Origin: Botryosphaeria dothidea
Lineage: Eukaryota; Ascomycota; Dothideomycetes; Botryosphaeriales; Botryosphaeriaceae
Direction: 5' to 3'
DNA: 64,000 nt
Assembly: GCA_011503125.2 (NCBI GenBank)
Contig: WWBZ02000082.1
Span: 2,604,001-2,668,000 of the forward strand
The notes beneath the pieces were generated by a model. The model searched no databases and was not told where the DNA came from. It saw only the letters and a program-made list of their open reading frames with translations. A program made the position numbers and the translations under genes. Positions 11,476 to 23,108 of the stretch are shown here, piece by piece. Position 1 is the first letter of the stretch, and the number at the start of each line of letters is the position of its first letter.

Positions 11476-13257
11476 ATGGCTCCTCGCTCGAAAACCTCCG
11501 ATAACAATAACGACGTGGCCTGGGTAGAGGGTGACACCCCTGTCGAGTCCTCCCAATCGTCAACAATGGACGCCAACGGCCAGAAGAAATCAACCCAAAA
11601 GTCCAAGGGTTGCGTTGCCGGTGGCATCTACCTGCAAGCCCTCCATGCCGAGGCAAACAAGGGTGCTGAGCATGGTCCGCTCACAGAGGTGGAGATCGAC
11701 ATGCCGCTCACATACACCGATGTGATGCAACACGATGGCGAGGAATTCATTCTTCTAAAGTTCGCACCCGGAGATTTCGAGAACCCTTTCAACTGGAGCG
11801 ACACCCGCAAGTCAATGTCGACAGCACTTCTGTGCTTGATGACTCTCACCATCGGTCTTGCCACTACGGCATACAGCTCTGGAATCAGCAGCATGTGCAG
11901 TGAATTCGGCGTCTCCACCGAGATCGGCCAATTGGGTCTCTTCCTGTTCAACTTCGTTTGCGCTTTGGCTCCCATGTTCCTGGCTCCTTTCTGCGAGTTG
12001 GTTGGCCGTAAGGTTATCTACGTCGGAGCGTACGCCTGCTTCTGCATTACCTTCATCGGTCTTGCTCTTGGCAAGAACATTGCGACCATCCTGGTTATGC
12101 GCGCCTTCCTCGGTCTCTTCGGTTGTGTTGGTACCATCCTGGTCGGCGGAACATTCGACGACATGTACCCCCCGGAGAAGCGTTCGAGGCCCATGTCCCT
12201 CTTCTCCTACGTCGCCATCCTGGGAACGGTTGGTGCTCCGATCTACGCCGGTTTCATCGACCAGGCCATCGGCTGGAGGTGGATCGAGGGTATCCAGGGT
12301 CTGTCCTGCGTTCCTCTTCTGATCACCATCCTTTTGTTCTTCCGCGAGACTCGTGGCGGTGTTACTCTCCACAAGCGCGCTAAGCAGCTGCGTGCCGCGA
12401 CCGGTGACCAGCGCTACAAGGCGAAGATGGATCTCGAGGCCAAGAACATCAAGCAGATGCTTAACGCTTCGTCCGTCAAGGCCGTCAAGATGCTTTCCAC
12501 TGAGCCGGTCGTCTTTGCATTCGGTCTCTGGATCGCCTTCGCTTGGTTCCTGACCTTCCTCTTCCTTTCCGTCATTCCCATCACCTTCCAGGAGAAGCGC
12601 GGCTGGAACGAAGGTGTCTGTAAGTCCATCTCTTCACATTTTTTCCAAACCATTCCCTAGCTCTTACTAATTCGTCCTGCAGCTGGTCTCCCCTACATCT
12701 CTCTTTGCGTTGGCACCACCATTGCTTTCGGCCTGAACTTCCTTCAGATTAGCAAGTACGAGAGGCTTACTCGCGAGAAGAACGGCCATGTTGAGCCCGA
12801 GGCCCGTCTTTATGGCGCTCTCTGGGGTGCCATCTGGCTGCCCATTGGTCTCTTCATCTACTCCTTCACCCAGTACGGTTACCTCATCTGGGTCGGCCCG
12901 GTCATTGCCCTTGCGCTCATTGCCATCGGTATCTTCTTCATTTTCGAGTCCTGTTACTCGTACACCGCCGACTGCTACGGCCAGAACTCGTCTTCGGCCA
13001 TTGCCGGTCAGGGTCTGATGCGCAATACGCTCGGTGCCGTCTCGCCGCTCTTCGCGACCCAGTTCTTCCACAACATGGGCTCCCAGTGGGCCGGTCTGCT
13101 TCTGTCTCTGGTCGCTACTCTTCTCACCTTCATCCCCTTCATCATGTTCAAGTTCGGCCCGGCGCTTCGTGCTCGCAGCAAGCTTGCACAGCAGAAGGAC
13201 GACGAGAGCAGCGACGAGGAGGATGCCACCTCGACTGAGAAGCAAGCCAGCGCTTAG
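11476..13257 (+). CDS. MFS transporter, DHA1-like (drug:H+ antiporter type)
   Basis: Plasma-membrane proton antiporter/efflux pump of the fungal DHA1 group. Exons 11476-12619 and 12683-13257 with a 63-bp phase-1 intron (GTAAGT..CAG, branch site TTACTAAT); 572 aa. A hydrophilic N-tail of about 115 residues carries the conserved block DPNNP-like 'ENPFNWSDTRKS', followed by about twelve membrane helices. The motif-A loop between helices 2 and 3 reads CELVGRKVIY, and motif C-like glycines occur in VAILGTVGAPIYAG. The central cytosolic loop (KRAKQLRAATGDQRYK) separates the two bundles. The tail is acidic/Ser-rich. Near relatives include fluconazole-type and polyamine-type DHA1 carriers; substrate cannot be told. 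Codon use is strongly biased to C-ending codons, suggesting good expression. Confidence 0.9.
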
Positions 13258-15754
13258 ACGCCATCGCGGCGCCTGAGCTCTAGAACCCTTCGCACCGGAT
13301 GTGCGGACGGCTGTAGATTTTCCGTGCTCTTTCCATCCAGACAGTGTTCCAGCTGGGCTGGGCAGGAGAACGAAAAGTTTTAGAGAGATAGAATGTTGTT
13401 TTTATCCATCTCTGCATGGGAAGGTGTTCAGTTTCTTTTTCCGGAGAAAACGAATTGGGCTTATGGGAATTTTTGTGTTGTGGTTTTATGAGCGAGTCGG
13501 TCGCCTTTTTATATAATGATTCCCCATGCTGTACAAATAGTTAACGAAACAAATCCAAGATTGAGCCTCGATCCGAGCAAACATCGAGAAAATTGTCTTT
13601 CGTCATAAACGTGGAGAATGTGAGATCATTTGGGGAGGAGGCTGGGGGGTGGATGGCATACCTTGCATCGCGTGCGCGCGCGAAAGGGCATCTGGGGCCC
13701 CAGAGTATTATATACTCTCGGTAACGAAGGGGAATGGGGGGAAGAAAGCCCGGGGTGCATGTGCCGACGCTGTGGGACGCACGAGCACACATTCCTCCGA
13801 ACTGTGCTCTCGCATCGTCCGATCGGAGCACGAGAGTTACATCGGAGGTACAGAAAAACGTAAAGAAAGGGATCAGGCGCGCCTGACTGGCGCTGCTCCG
13901 GTCGCAAAGGGGAAATTCTGGGCGCCTGGAGGGTGACGAGGCAAGGCAAGTGCCGGCGCCCCGTGGGGACTTTGGGCGAGGCTCTCAAACCTGTTCTGGG
14001 GTGACTGGGCGCCCACAGACCGCCTTTGCGCACCACGCCAAGCCCTCGTTTTTTCCTCCGATGCGAAGTGTCACGCCGCCGGGGCTGCAATTTCCATTCG
14101 GCCTCACTCCTTCCGTGTTTCTTCTTTCTTCTTTTTTTTCTTTTGTGGCGAGGAAAGCTTTCTCGTGACGAGGCGCTGGCGTGACATTTTGCTCGCCCTC
14201 GGTGCCTGGAGCAAGGGCAACCGCTTGAAAGGATACATGGAAGAGTAAATCCGGGACTCGTTTCTGTGCAAATGTCGGCGCCCGACCCGACCCACACTTT
14301 CGGCATTGGCTTCCCCGAGGGGGAAGATGAATGGCGGGGATTGATTCGTGGGAATCGTGGGAATTGCCTTACGGCGGTTTACTCCTTCTCCATCGTGGAC
14401 TTTGCCGTCTGTTCGTTCCGTTTCTTTCTCGTGAGCGTGCTTCGGCCGAACCTTGGTCTTGTGGTGAGAGAGCATGGGTCTCAAGAGACGAGGTCTTCAA
14501 CTTTTGATGAAGCGCTGATGGTCTTTTCGAAAACGACTATGAAGAAAGAGCTGTGGGATTCTGGATCCTCACGGACGAGAAGTTGTTGTGGCAATGAGAA
14601 GCTGAGGAAGGTTTGCTTGTCCTTCCTTCGGAGTTGGGCACTGACGACACGGGTGGCTTCCTTCTCGGCGTGACACACGCACGCACACGGTTTCTCGACC
14701 CGAGTTTCACGTAACCAAAAAACCAAAAGGGACACTCGACCGGTATCAAAGCCTCATGCAGCGATTGTGCTTTCCCCGTGGCTTTCGAAGACGTCACTGC
14801 TCTCGACGATGCAGGTGGACCAAGGTAGCATCGTGTGCTCTGGAAGATCGGATGTATGGCCAGACACCGGTACATGACCTCGGAGATCCCCCGGGCCACG
14901 AGGAAGCCTACGGGCCTTCGGACCTAGCTCTCGACCTCGACCGTTGGTGTCTTCCACTTCCTTAGCATTTGTGGGAAGTGAGGCAAAGCTGGAAGTGCTC
15001 AAATCTACATCGTATCCGTTCATCCGACATGCAGTTCGGCACTTCCGAACTCGCTTTCCACCTTTCCAGCAGAGCTCACCATACCATCTACTAGATAGCG
15101 AAATCGCACAACGGACATGAAAGACCTGCCCCCGCTCTCCACGTCTTGTCTAAACAGACCAAATGCATGTGACTAACAAATAGGTACCTAGCAAACAGGT
15201 TCCGGATCTTTACTAGACTTTGCATATTATTTCGTCGCCCAGCTTGAACTCGAGTTGTAATATCCTACCCACGATTCACATCCATTAGCACTCGGATGCT
15301 TCTCATACTTACAACTCTCGACCATATCGAGAACCACCCATCTGGGATAGACGAGGTACCTCTCATGTGGCGAGGTAGCGATGTTTTGGCCGTCATCTTC
15401 ATCGAAGGAAAGAGAACGAGCCGCAGATTCTCGGGTATTATGTCGAGCACACGACAGCGGCGTGAGTGAGGGAGTCGAGGCAAAATAGTGAGGCTATTCT
15501 GGTCACGAATGACGGGATGGCTAAGGGAACGCGATTATACGGGATAAAAAATCGACGAAGCCACTCGTTCACCACGACAGACGCCTGTGGTGCTGGAAGT
15601 AGATCCGACCAACTGTCTACTCAGGTTCCAGCCTGGTACAGCCTTGTGTAACACCACTTCGTCTCATCACAAATGCTAAGCCACCTTGACCCCGCACCTG
15701 GATGAAGATGACACAGGCTTAGCTTAAACCTCACTTCCTGATCTTGTCTACTTA
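13258..15754. other. intergenic region
   Basis: About 2.5 kb between the MFS gene and the retrotransposon. It contains pyrimidine-rich tracts (for example around 14120-14145) and no recognisable gene, tRNA or repeat. ORFs up to 226 codons on the minus strand are rich in Arg/Lys/Ser and match nothing I know. The last five bases are one copy of the retrotransposon target duplication. Confidence 0.55.
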
Positions 15755-15890
15755 TGTTGGAAATATAGTCTCAGAATGCTCCGAATTAGGTTTAGCGTCA
15801 AATAGTCTATATAGCAGGCACCCTCTCATACCCCTCTCATGGGATATACCAACAATCCAGACAATAATCAAATCAACTTGATTTCCAACA
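15755..15890 (+). repeat. 5' LTR of the copia element
   Basis: 136 bp, TGTTGGAAAT to ATTTCCAACA, so the ends are themselves a 10-bp inverted repeat. Compared with the 3' LTR it has GGGATATACC where the other has GGGACATGCC: one C-to-T and one G-to-A change, both in a CA/TG context. Confidence 0.95.
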
Positions 15891-15901
15891 GTTATGAGCC
15901 C
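15891..15901 (+). other. Primer binding site matching initiator tRNA-Met anticodon region
   Basis: GTTATGAGCCC starts immediately after the 5' LTR. It is the exact complement of GGGCTCATAAC, the anticodon stem-loop of eukaryotic initiator tRNA-Met. Copia and some Ty1/copia elements prime reverse transcription with such an internal half-tRNA rather than with the tRNA 3' end; the sequence supports that mode here. Confidence 0.75.
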
Positions 15902-16102
15902 GGATGAGCTAGCAAAGCCGCTTGCCATCTAGTTCATTATCAAGAAGCACCTTTTTGTGCATTTCAAGCTGTTCCGAGGCATCCGGTCAGCAGTTTTGGC
16001 AGTTATTGCCCACAATCGACTCGATAACTGAGGTTTTCATCTCATAAGAGTCATCTATCAATCAATTCAATCACTATCTCTCATCCGAGAGCAGTAGACA
16101 TC

Positions 16103-19100
16103 ATGTCTACTACAAACAAGCCTATCGTCATCCTCAAATCATCAGAAAACTGGGATGAATGGTATCATATCATTAAAGCAAGGGCCCAACGAGCGGATAT
16201 CTTCCATTTCATTGATCCTACAACAGAAACAAAGCCTCCGCAACCACAAGAACCAGTTGCTCCCTCTCGTGGCACTAGAGACGATGCGTACGAGACCTAC
16301 CGACTCCAACTCGATGAGTATAGGATTCGCATCAAGAAGCATGAGAAGCAGAGACGCGAGATCAACAATATTGCAACGATTATTGAGGACTCCATTACGG
16401 AACCTCTACAACCGCTGCTACGTCAAGCAAACGACTCTGATCCTTACTCTATCCTTCGAACCCTTCAAGGCAACATGAAGCCTGTAGACCACACAACAGA
16501 GGCAATCCTTTTAGGGCAGCTTGCTCAACTATCCAAGCCTCCAACTCATCAGAACCTCGACAAATGGATAGCCCAATAGGAAGAATGGCTATTCAAGGCT
16601 CAGGCTATCAATCTGCCTGATTCTCAAGGCAACCGAGGCATCCACAACTTCCTCAACCCTCTTCTCTCATACGATGAGACCTACGCCACTCAGATGAAGA
16701 TGAAGTTGAGAGAGGACCCAACCAAAGCAAGGAGCTTATCAACAATCATCGAGGACTATCGCAGTCATATCAGAGATAAGCGTGCAGTCATGAGCATACC
16801 AAGCAAAAGAGGAGGATTTGCTGCAACCCTACAAGGAGAACAGCAACATCAAAACAAGCATGTACCCAAATGCGTCTGTGGAGCATACCATTGGTGGAAT
16901 AAATGCTTCTATCTCAACAAAGACAAGAGACCAACTAACTGGACACCGAACAAGGAAGTGCAACAACGAATCCAGAAGGCAATAAGCAACAAGGACCTTA
17001 AGAAGAAGATTGAAGATTCCATTGCAAAGTCAAAGTCATTAGAACACTCAAAACAACCAAGTCAGGAACAAACTGCCAAGAAGATCAAGGAAGATACCAA
17101 CAATGAAGACTCAGCATCAGTTGCATCTTTCCCAACCACTATACAAGCAACCTCATTATTAACTACAAGCGCTGATTATGCTAGCACCCTTGAACTCTCT
17201 TGGATTGCAGATACTAGCTCCACTCATCATGTGTGCAACAGACACATGAAGCATCGATACACCAAGACTCGCAATGCGTCATCAGATGACACAATCACTA
17301 GTGGAAACATTACTACTCCCATTAAATCGTTTGGAGAAGTCTCAATCAAGGCTCAAACCTTAACCGGAACACGTACGATCATCCTACGCGACGTTGCATA
17401 CGTTCCCTCATTCATGGCAAACCTTTTGTCAGTTACAAAGTGCATGGATAAGGACGTACATCTCGACACTGGCAGAGGAGTGCTATACAACCTCAACAAC
17501 AACAACACGGTCTGCAAAGTTACTCGGTATCAAAACCAACTCTTTGTGGAACTCAACAAGGCTCTGGACAATCCAAAGTCAATTATCTCCTCATGTATTG
17601 CGTCTCGGAACCTTCCAGCGGACCAATGGCATGAAATCTTTGCTCATGCAGGAGAAAAAGTCATTAAATCACTTCCGCAAGCAGTAACCGGTGCAATTAT
17701 TACTCCTGAAACAACTCTATCGTCTCACTGCGATGTATGCGCTCGAACCAAGGCTCATGAGCAGGTGTCTCGTGATACTCAGCCTGAGGAATCATCAAAC
17801 CAACCCTTCTTTCGAGTCACCTTTGATCTCATCCATATGGCGGAAGCATACAACCACAACCAGTGGATCACCCATTTGGAGTGCCACCAAACCAAGTGGA
17901 GGTTTTCAGAACCTCATACAAGCAAGTCTGAGACTGGAACCATTGCAATCAGCCTCATTGAACAAATCTCGGCACGATTCAAGCGTAGAGTAGCCTTCTT
18001 TCGCTCTGATAATGAAACTGCACTTGGAAACGACTTCAAACAACAACTACGACAACGAGGAATCACCTGGGAGACCTTATCACCATTCACACCTGCACAA
18101 AACGGCTCATCTGAACGCTCAGGAGGTGTCATCATCAACAAAGCTCGGGCACTACGTGTCAGTGCAAACCTTCCAGAAGGACTATGGCCTGAAACAGTCA
18201 AGGCTGCTGTCTATATCAGCAACAGAACACCAACCAAATCACTGAACTACACTACGCCATTTGAGGCAGTGCATGGGCTTAAGCCATCAGTGCAACACCT
18301 TCGAGTGTATGGCTGTAAGGCTTACGTCCTTAACAAGCAAATCCCGCACAAGAATAAGATGCAAGAGCGTGCACTCATTGGCTATTTGATTAGCTATGAT
18401 TCACGCAATATCTTCCGCATTTGGCAACCGCACTTGCAGAAGGTTATTCGTTCACGTGATGTTACCTTCGATGAGACGACCAAATATCAACCAAATGACC
18501 CAGAATAAATCCAGGAACCTCATGAAGCAGAAGAAGAACGAGAATTAATCGTTCCACGCATCATACTATCAAACTCAGACACCGAGGACTCAATTGAGTT
18601 AGAGGATCAAGAGGAGAGTCCATCTCTTCCTCAACAATCACAAGATCATCGCAGAGAAGCCTCAGAACAAACCACTCAAGAGCAACAGGGCATTCAACAG
18701 CTTCCTTCGCCATCCATAACGACAATAAGAAACCCAACAAACACACCTAAGAGCTCTTCAGTTCAATCAAATCAACCTTTGATGGAAGAGGTTCACTTAC
18801 CCGTCCAGGACATCCGAGTGCCTGACGAAGAAGACACCCAAAACTCAGGGGGTGCACAACAACCAAGACGGCTCGGACGTCTTTTACAAGCAAATTACGA
18901 CACTGAACCTCATCCAGCCGCCTCCAGAGGTAATAGAGCTCCTAATGCTCATCTCATCAATCCGGACATCAATTCGCACGCAATTATTGATCATCCAAGA
19001 AGAAGATCACGTCACCAAGCACATGCAGCAATTGTTCATGCCAATTTTGGCTCAATGAACACGTTTCACTCATCGTTCATAAGCAGTCTCTTCAACAAAT

Positions 19101-20511
19101 CAAACAAGATCAAACTACATAGAGACAACCTCCCTCCTGAACCTCGATTCTATAAGGATCTTATTGCTCACCCTTTTCGAGCTCAATTTGAACAAGCACT
19201 GCAAGAGGAGCTCAAAAAGTGTGAAGCAAAGGGGGTGTGGATGCTCGTACCAAATCAACAAGCCCGTAATCAACACAAAGAGATCATTCCACTTACATGG
19301 GTTTTCAAATACAAGTTTGATGAGAACGGATATCTCGTCAAATTCAAGGCACGCATCTGCGTTCGCGGCGATTTACAAACAACTCATCAAGATACGTACG
19401 CAGCAACACTTGCAATGCGTATCTTCCGTGCAATCCTCGCAATTATTGCAGCCTTTGATCTTGAGACTCGTCAATTTGACGTAGTTAATGCCTTCCCTCA
19501 CGTTCCTTTGCAAGAGCATGTCTTTTGCGAACCTCCTGAAGGCATGGATATCAAAAGGGGACTCATTCTGCAACTTCTTAAAGCCCTATACGGTCTCAAA
19601 CAATCACCAGCATTATGGCAACAACACTTTTGCAACTCTCTTGAAGAAATCGGACTTCAATCAATCCCAGATGCCCCTTGTCTATATCGAAACGATCACT
19701 GCATTGTCTTTTCTTCGTTGACGACGTCATTCTTGCTTACAAGAAGCAAAATGAACAATACGCAACCTTATTGCAAGCTCAACTCACCAATCGTTACGAG
19801 ATGAGGACAATAGGAGAGATCCAATGGTTTTTGGCCATCAGAATCATTCGAGACCGTCCAAACCGCAAGATTTGGCTCTCTCAAGAGTCATATGTAATTG
19901 GCCTTGCCAACAAATACAATCTGACTCCCTCAAGGATGGCAACCCCTCTCCCTGATCACGAGGACTTAGTCACAAATTACGCGACTCCGCAAGAAGTGTA
20001 TAACTACCAAAGCAAAGTTGGATCATTGCAATTCATTGCAACCAGCACCAGGCCTGATATTGCATTTGCTTGTGCAAAGCTGTCTGAGCATCTTGCAAAT
20101 CCATCTTTACGAACCTCGCACTTTGCTGGAAGAGTCCTCAACTATCTGAACAACACCAGAAAGTTAGCCATTTGTATTCATGGAAATGATACAGAGGAGA
20201 GCAGCGTTTTTACAATAAGCAGTGATGCAGCATTTGCAAACGATGTCGAGACTCGCAGAAGCCATCAAGGTTCACTGTTTATGCTGTTCAACGCACCTGT
20301 GGATTGGAAAGCCATAAAACAACCAACTGTTACAACTTCCTCCACCGAAGCTGAACTACTCGCCTTATCAGAAACCTCACGGCAATTATATTGGTGGAAA
20401 CGTCTTTTCCAAGCAATCCAGTTCGATCCAGGACATGAGATCGAAGTGCAGTGCGATAACACTCAACAAATTGATTCAAAGACTCTCATTATCATCCAGT
20501 ACTTTTTTTGA
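16103..20511 (+). pseudogene. copia gag-pol polyprotein, disrupted
   Basis: The frame opens at ATG 16103. Gag runs to about 16.9 kb and ends in a zinc knuckle of CX1CX3HX4C spacing (CVCGAYHWWNKC), one residue short of the usual CX2C. Protease has WIADTSS. The integrase zinc domain (H..H..CDVC) is near 17.63-17.74 kb, with its acidic triad in FDLIHM, RSDNETAL and NGSSERSGG. Reverse transcriptase follows at about 19.1-19.9 kb and includes LFFVDDVILAY; RNase H has TTSSTEAELLALSE and QCDN. Breaks: TAG at 16577-16579, TAA at 18506-18508, and a one-base shift in a T run near 19706-19712 just before FVDD. The RNase H end is short and peters out after 20.5 kb. Both stops lie where a single C-to-T change of a glutamine codon would create them. 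Confidence 0.9.
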
Positions 20512-20703
20512 TTTGGCACTAAAAGTCATGATTAAGCAAAGGATGACACAACTCATCTATATCACAGTTAATTTCCTTGCAAAAAAACGCAGATAAGCGT
20601 CAAATCACGTTTTCAACAACGTCCCCAGTTATTTTTGTTATTTGTAAGCAATTTATAAACTTAATACCATGGATTTGTCGCGCATTGCCTTATCCGGCAA
20701 CAC

Positions 20704-20715
20704 GCGAAGGGGGTG
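20704..20715 (+). other. Polypurine tract of the copia element
   Basis: A purine-rich run including GAAGGGGG lies directly before the 3' LTR, the position where plus-strand DNA synthesis is primed. Confidence 0.7.
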
Positions 20716-20851
20716 TGTTGGAAATATAGTCTCAGAATGCTCCGAATTAGGTTTAGCGTCAAATAGTCTATATAGCAGGCACCCTCTCATACCCCTCTCA
20801 TGGGACATGCCAACAATCCAGACAATAATCAAATCAACTTGATTTCCAACA
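20716..20851 (+). repeat. 3' LTR of the copia element
   Basis: 136 bp, 134 of them identical to the 5' LTR, followed at once by the ACTTA target duplicate. Confidence 0.95.
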
Positions 20852-21082
20852 ACTTACCTTCAATCACTCTTTCCTGCCCATCAATGCTACAAGTCCAAGA
20901 CGTACAGAACTATTGAACAAATGGGTTGTTTGTATAGGGAGTGAAGTTCATCGTAGATTGGCATGAGGAGGAGGAGGGTAGGTGACCCGGTCCCTCTTAT
21001 ATAGTAGCTATATAACAAATTCTCGGTGTTGACCCTTGGTTCAATCAGACCCTGTTTCTCCCAACAAGAACACCAGACAGTG

Positions 21083-22406
21083 ATGTCCTTCGGCTTCTCG
21101 GCTGGCGACTTTGTCGCTGCGATGAAGATCATCGCTGATCTAATCACCTGCCTCAAAGATGTCGGAGGATCGAGAGACGACTACCAGGAGCTCATCCGCG
21201 AACTAGAAAGCCTCGACCGAACCTTGAAGCGTATCGACACAATATCAGATCCTAGAGCAAACCGAGTCAAATGTGCAGCTCTAATGTGTCGACATCCGTT
21301 GGAGGAATAAAGTGCAAAAATATTCCAGGAGCTTGGGACTCAGTCATACAGCGGACAAAGTGGTAGGCTACACAAGATCGGCGCAATGGATGTTGACCGA
21401 GAAGAATGAGGCACGGCGGCTTCGGACCTACCTGAACCTACACACTTGCAGCATCAACATGTGCTTGACCACTCTTGGGTTGGAAATTCTTCAGGGTGCC
21501 GCAACGAGAGAGAACCAAGAGGATTTTAACCGGAGACTAGAAAATATATCACGCGCTATCAGGCAACTCTCCACGGATGTGGATTCTCAAGCTGAATTGG
21601 TCCGCGGAAACCGAACGATCCTGGCGAAGCTTTTCGACGTGGTTCGGGGCGATATTGTTGCTCCACTCAAAGTTCTTGGTGATCTTGTTACAACTGCATG
21701 GTGAGAGATTACCTCAAGAAATGCAACTCACATCTTACTCTTTGTTTTAGTGTCGCAGTGCAACAGGTACATAACATTCTCATAGAGTTTCGCCAAACCA
21801 TGACCTTCGCTGAGACTCGCTTTACCTACTTCCAAGCGCCAGTACTGGTCGAGGATGCCCTTGGGAGAAGATTTCCACTTCCTTCTGAATTCAGTCTGAG
21901 CGACCTTGAGTGTCTCCTTTGCAACAAGTTTAGAGAAGGACCCGGAACGACACTTGTCGAAAATGGTCTATACGATCTGGTCAATGCACGCAATAACACT
22001 CAAGTGATTACCGAAGGCACCAGCGGTGGGCTCTTACCAGGTACACATGTCATCATGGCCATGCTCTTACAAGAGCAGCAGGTTGTGCCTGGCCGTTGTC
22101 CCATACCACGGTGCACCTCGAATTCAATAACAACAGTTCTTGGCGGAGGTTTCAAGCGATTAGTACCCAATTCTCAGGTTTGGGATAGATGCACTGATAC
22201 GAAATCCTAGTCGCGAATGTGATGTTTGGTTCGACGTCAGAAAACCCGGGAAGCGCAAGCGCATATCAAGCACCAGCAAAATCGAAAACGCATCGAAAAG
22301 GCGAAGGACCTCAGTAGCACCTGCCTTAGCATTCTTTAACTCTACTTTATCTCCCAGCGATGAGATTGCAGCATTCCGGAATGTCCGGCTTCTCCCCCAT
22401 CAGTAA
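21083..22406 (+). pseudogene. Fungal ubiquitin-like-domain (ULD) protein with N-terminal fungal STAND-type domain, decayed
   Basis: The N-terminus (MSFGFSAGDFVAAMKIIADLI) is typical of the alpha-helical domain found at the start of many fungal ubiquitin-like-domain and NLR-like proteins. The middle (from 21312) continues the family helix region, and a 50-bp intron 21701-21750 leads to the ubiquitin-like part: FQAPVLVEDALGRRFPLPSE, YDLVNARNNTQV, and CPIPRC. The C-terminus CDVWFDVRKPGKRKR is also family-like and ends at TAA 22404. Frame analysis shows two breaks: a stop at 21308-21310, after which the family sequence resumes one base over with a few codons missing, and a failed join between about 22150 and 22211, where no GT-AG pair restores the frame. 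Function of intact relatives is not established. Sequencing error is the alternative to decay. Confidence 0.7.
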
Positions 22407-23108
22407 CATGCCCCAGCACCCGTTAGTTACTACAAAAAGCATTCTGGGCAGTCTCGACCATACGATGCTGTATATAAGAATTAACATATTTTTCTTGCAT
22501 CATAGACTACCAGCTTGACCTGGCCTCCTACTCCTTATACGTCTTCTGCACCTTTTGTACGTTCTTAAATCATGACATGACCCTCTGAGTAAGATACACA
22601 AGGACGGCTGACTTTACAAACAGATGGAGTTGATCTATTCTTACGAGATAGGTCAAATCGTACGTGATCAAAGATAGGCAACAATGCTGAGACCATCTGA
22701 ATATGAAAGCAGAGTGCATGGACGAGTGTAAATTCTACAAATGCAGCGACACCGAAGAAAATTTGGCCACATTACCAACCCAGTGCACAACCCACCTGAA
22801 TGTCAAAGCTTCGTGACATAGTCTTCCAAAAGGGGTCTGACCTAAAGGAAATTGCCTGCACTCTAGACGTAGCTATATGTGTCTCTCCCATCAATATATA
22901 TCTATCAGATCTTTTTCGTTCTCTCGAACATCTCCACCACCGCACACCAATTCAGACATACGATCAGTATACCAAGCTAAAGCATTTGTCTGATATTGGC
23001 AGGTTAAAAAAACGGAAAAGGATCCATCAAGATCCAAAGATTTCAAACTTCCATGAGTGATGGGAGATGATCGCGCTGCCATGAACCAGCAAAACGCCAA
23101 ATCACCCC
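22407..23108. other. intergenic region
   Basis: About 700 bp between the decayed gene and the decarboxylase-like gene, whose stop lies at the right border. Only short ORFs; nothing recognised. Confidence 0.6.

Larger units (their letters stand above)
15755..20851 (+). mobile_element. Ty1/copia LTR retrotransposon, nearly full length, inactivated
   Basis: 5097 bp bounded by 136-bp LTRs that start TGTTGG and end CCAACA. The domain order is gag with a zinc knuckle, protease, integrase, reverse transcriptase, RNase H; integrase before reverse transcriptase is the copia order. A primer binding site follows the 5' LTR and a purine tract precedes the 3' LTR. The two LTRs differ at only two of 136 bases, which points to a recent insertion. 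The pol reading frame is broken by two stop codons and one frameshift, so this copy cannot make its own proteins. It is more AT-rich than the genes around it. It sits in an intergenic region 226 bp upstream of a decayed ubiquitin-like-domain gene in the same orientation. Confidence 0.95.
15750..20856. repeat. 5-bp target site duplication (ACTTA) flanking the retrotransposon
   Basis: ACTTA occurs directly before the 5' LTR (15750-15754) and directly after the 3' LTR (20852-20856). This is the size expected from Ty1/copia integrase and fixes the element borders exactly. Confidence 0.95.
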
